A stretch of 14,212 nucleotides of DNA from an uncultured Burkholderiales bacterium. Lineage in GTDB: Bacteria > Pseudomonadota > Gammaproteobacteria > Burkholderiales > Burkholderiaceae_E. The notes below the pieces were generated by a model. It had not been told where the DNA came from and searched no databases. It worked only from the letters and a program-made list of their open reading frames with translations. Position numbers and translations under genes: made by a program. The DNA is taken from assembly GCA_903923345.1 (NCBI GenBank), contig CAIXXI010000489.1, positions 1-14,212 of the forward strand, written 5' to 3'. This document shows positions 13,530 to 14,212 of this stretch, piece after piece (position 1 is the stretch's first letter; every line of letters starts with the position of its first letter).

Positions 13530-14212
13530 ATGTTGAAGACCCGATTCACCGAGATGTTTGGCGTCGAACATCCGATCGTGCAAGGCGGCATGCAGTGGGT
13601 GGGCCGAGCCGAGCTGGTGGCCGCCGTGGCCAATGCCGGCGCGCTCGGATTCATCACTGCGCTGACCCAGCCGACGCCCGAGGACCTTCGCCGTGAGATT
13701 GCGCGGTGTCGCGAGATGACCGACAAGCCCTTTGGCGTGAACCTGACCATCCTGCCGACGCTCACACCACCGCCGTATGCCGAGTATCGGGACGCGATCG
13801 TGCAGTCGGGCGTGCGAATCGTTGAAACCGCCGGCAACAACCCCCAGGAACACATCACCGAGCTCAAGAAGCACGGGGTGAAGGTGATCCACAAATGCAC
13901 GGCGGTGCGCCATGCCCTGAAGGCCGAGCGGATCGGTGCCGATGCGATCTCGATCGATGGCTTCGAATGCGCGGGCCATCCAGGCGAGGATGACACCCCG
14001 GGTCTGGTGCTGATCCCGGTGGCAGCCGACCAGGTGAAGATTCCGATGATCGCTTCAGGCGGCTTTGGCGATGCGCGCGGTCTGGTGGCCGCGCTGGCCC
14101 TCGGTGCCGAGGGCATCAACATGGGCACCCGCTTCATGTGCACGGTGGAAAGCCCGATTCACCCGCGCATCAAGCAGCAGATCGTCGAAAACGACGAGCG
14201 TGCCACCGAGCT
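13530..14212 (+). CDS. Nitronate monooxygenase/2-nitropropane dioxygenase-like flavoprotein (partial)
   Basis: The gene runs off the right edge: 227 codons are complete, with no stop in the window; the family is usually about 310-370 residues. The product opens MLKTRFTEMFGVEHPIVQGG, the FMN-binding start of the nitronate monooxygenase (NPD) barrel, then A-N-A-G-A-L-G-F-I at 34-42. DGFECAGHPG at 143-152 is a variant of the family's G-x-E-A-G-G-H motif, with H150 as the likely catalytic base. IPMIASGGFGDARG at 171-184 and GINMGTRF at 195-202 form the FMN phosphate site. ATG 13530 follows GGAG (13520-13523) by 6 bases and lies 14 bases after the MaoC stop. Family members oxidise alkyl nitronates; relatives include FabK-type enoyl reductases and uncharacterised enzymes in CoA-linked degradation clusters, so the true reaction is open. 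Confidence 0.92.
   Translation, partial: MLKTRFTEMFGVEHPIVQGGMQWVGRAELVAAVANAGALGFITALTQPTPEDLRREIARCREMTDKPFGVNLTILPTLTPPPYAEYRDAIVQSGVRIVETAGNNPQEHITELKKHGVKVIHKCTAVRHALKAERIGADAISIDGFECAGHPGEDDTPGLVLIPVAADQVKIPMIASGGFGDARGLVAALALGAEGINMGTRFMCTVESPIHPRIKQQIVENDERATE

Overview
The window looks like a stretch of a GC-rich Pseudomonadota (proteobacterial) chromosome, most likely Betaproteobacteria or a related gammaproteobacterial lineage. The basis is strong G/C preference at third codon positions, an OmpA-type tail, a MipA/OmpV outer-membrane protein, and an H-NOX/histidine-kinase pair of proteobacterial type. I cannot name a genus. Coding density is very high, and I see no RNA genes, insertion sequences, CRISPR arrays or phage genes.

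Left edge (1-386): the last 51 codons of an OmpA-like protein, closed by a strong rho-independent terminator. A 160-base leader follows, with a short direct repeat and a small hairpin ahead of the next gene.

First plus-strand run (387-6137): five genes with gaps of about 4 to 25 bases, probably one transcript. They are an Old Yellow Enzyme-type flavin oxidoreductase, a secreted SH3b protein with a proline/glycine-rich repeat tail, an AMP-forming acyl-CoA ligase, a MipA/OmpV outer-membrane protein, and an LctP-family carboxylate permease. The permease has no ordinary start codon where it needs one and probably begins at CTG 4707. Together they could take up a carboxylic acid, activate it to a CoA thioester and reduce an activated double bond; this pathway is inferred.

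Signalling pair (6235-8132): an H-NOX heme protein overlaps by 4 bases a soluble hybrid histidine kinase with its own receiver domain. The H-NOX has the proximal His and the Y-x-S-x-R heme motif, but Leu where O2-binding H-NOX proteins have Tyr, so it should be an NO sensor. No output protein is encoded nearby.

Second group (8151-14212): a minus-strand carboxymuconolactone-decarboxylase/AhpD-like protein that has lost both catalytic cysteines. Divergent from it is a tight plus-strand run: metallo-beta-lactamase-fold hydrolase, gamma-glutamyltranspeptidase-like Ntn-hydrolase without a signal peptide, class C beta-lactamase/EstB-like serine hydrolase, MaoC-type enoyl-CoA hydratase, and a nitronate-monooxygenase-like flavoprotein cut by the window end. 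Three unrelated hydrolase folds in a row followed by CoA-pathway and flavin enzymes suggest an uncharacterised catabolic operon for an amide-, lactone- or ester-containing compound. The substrate cannot be read from the sequence.
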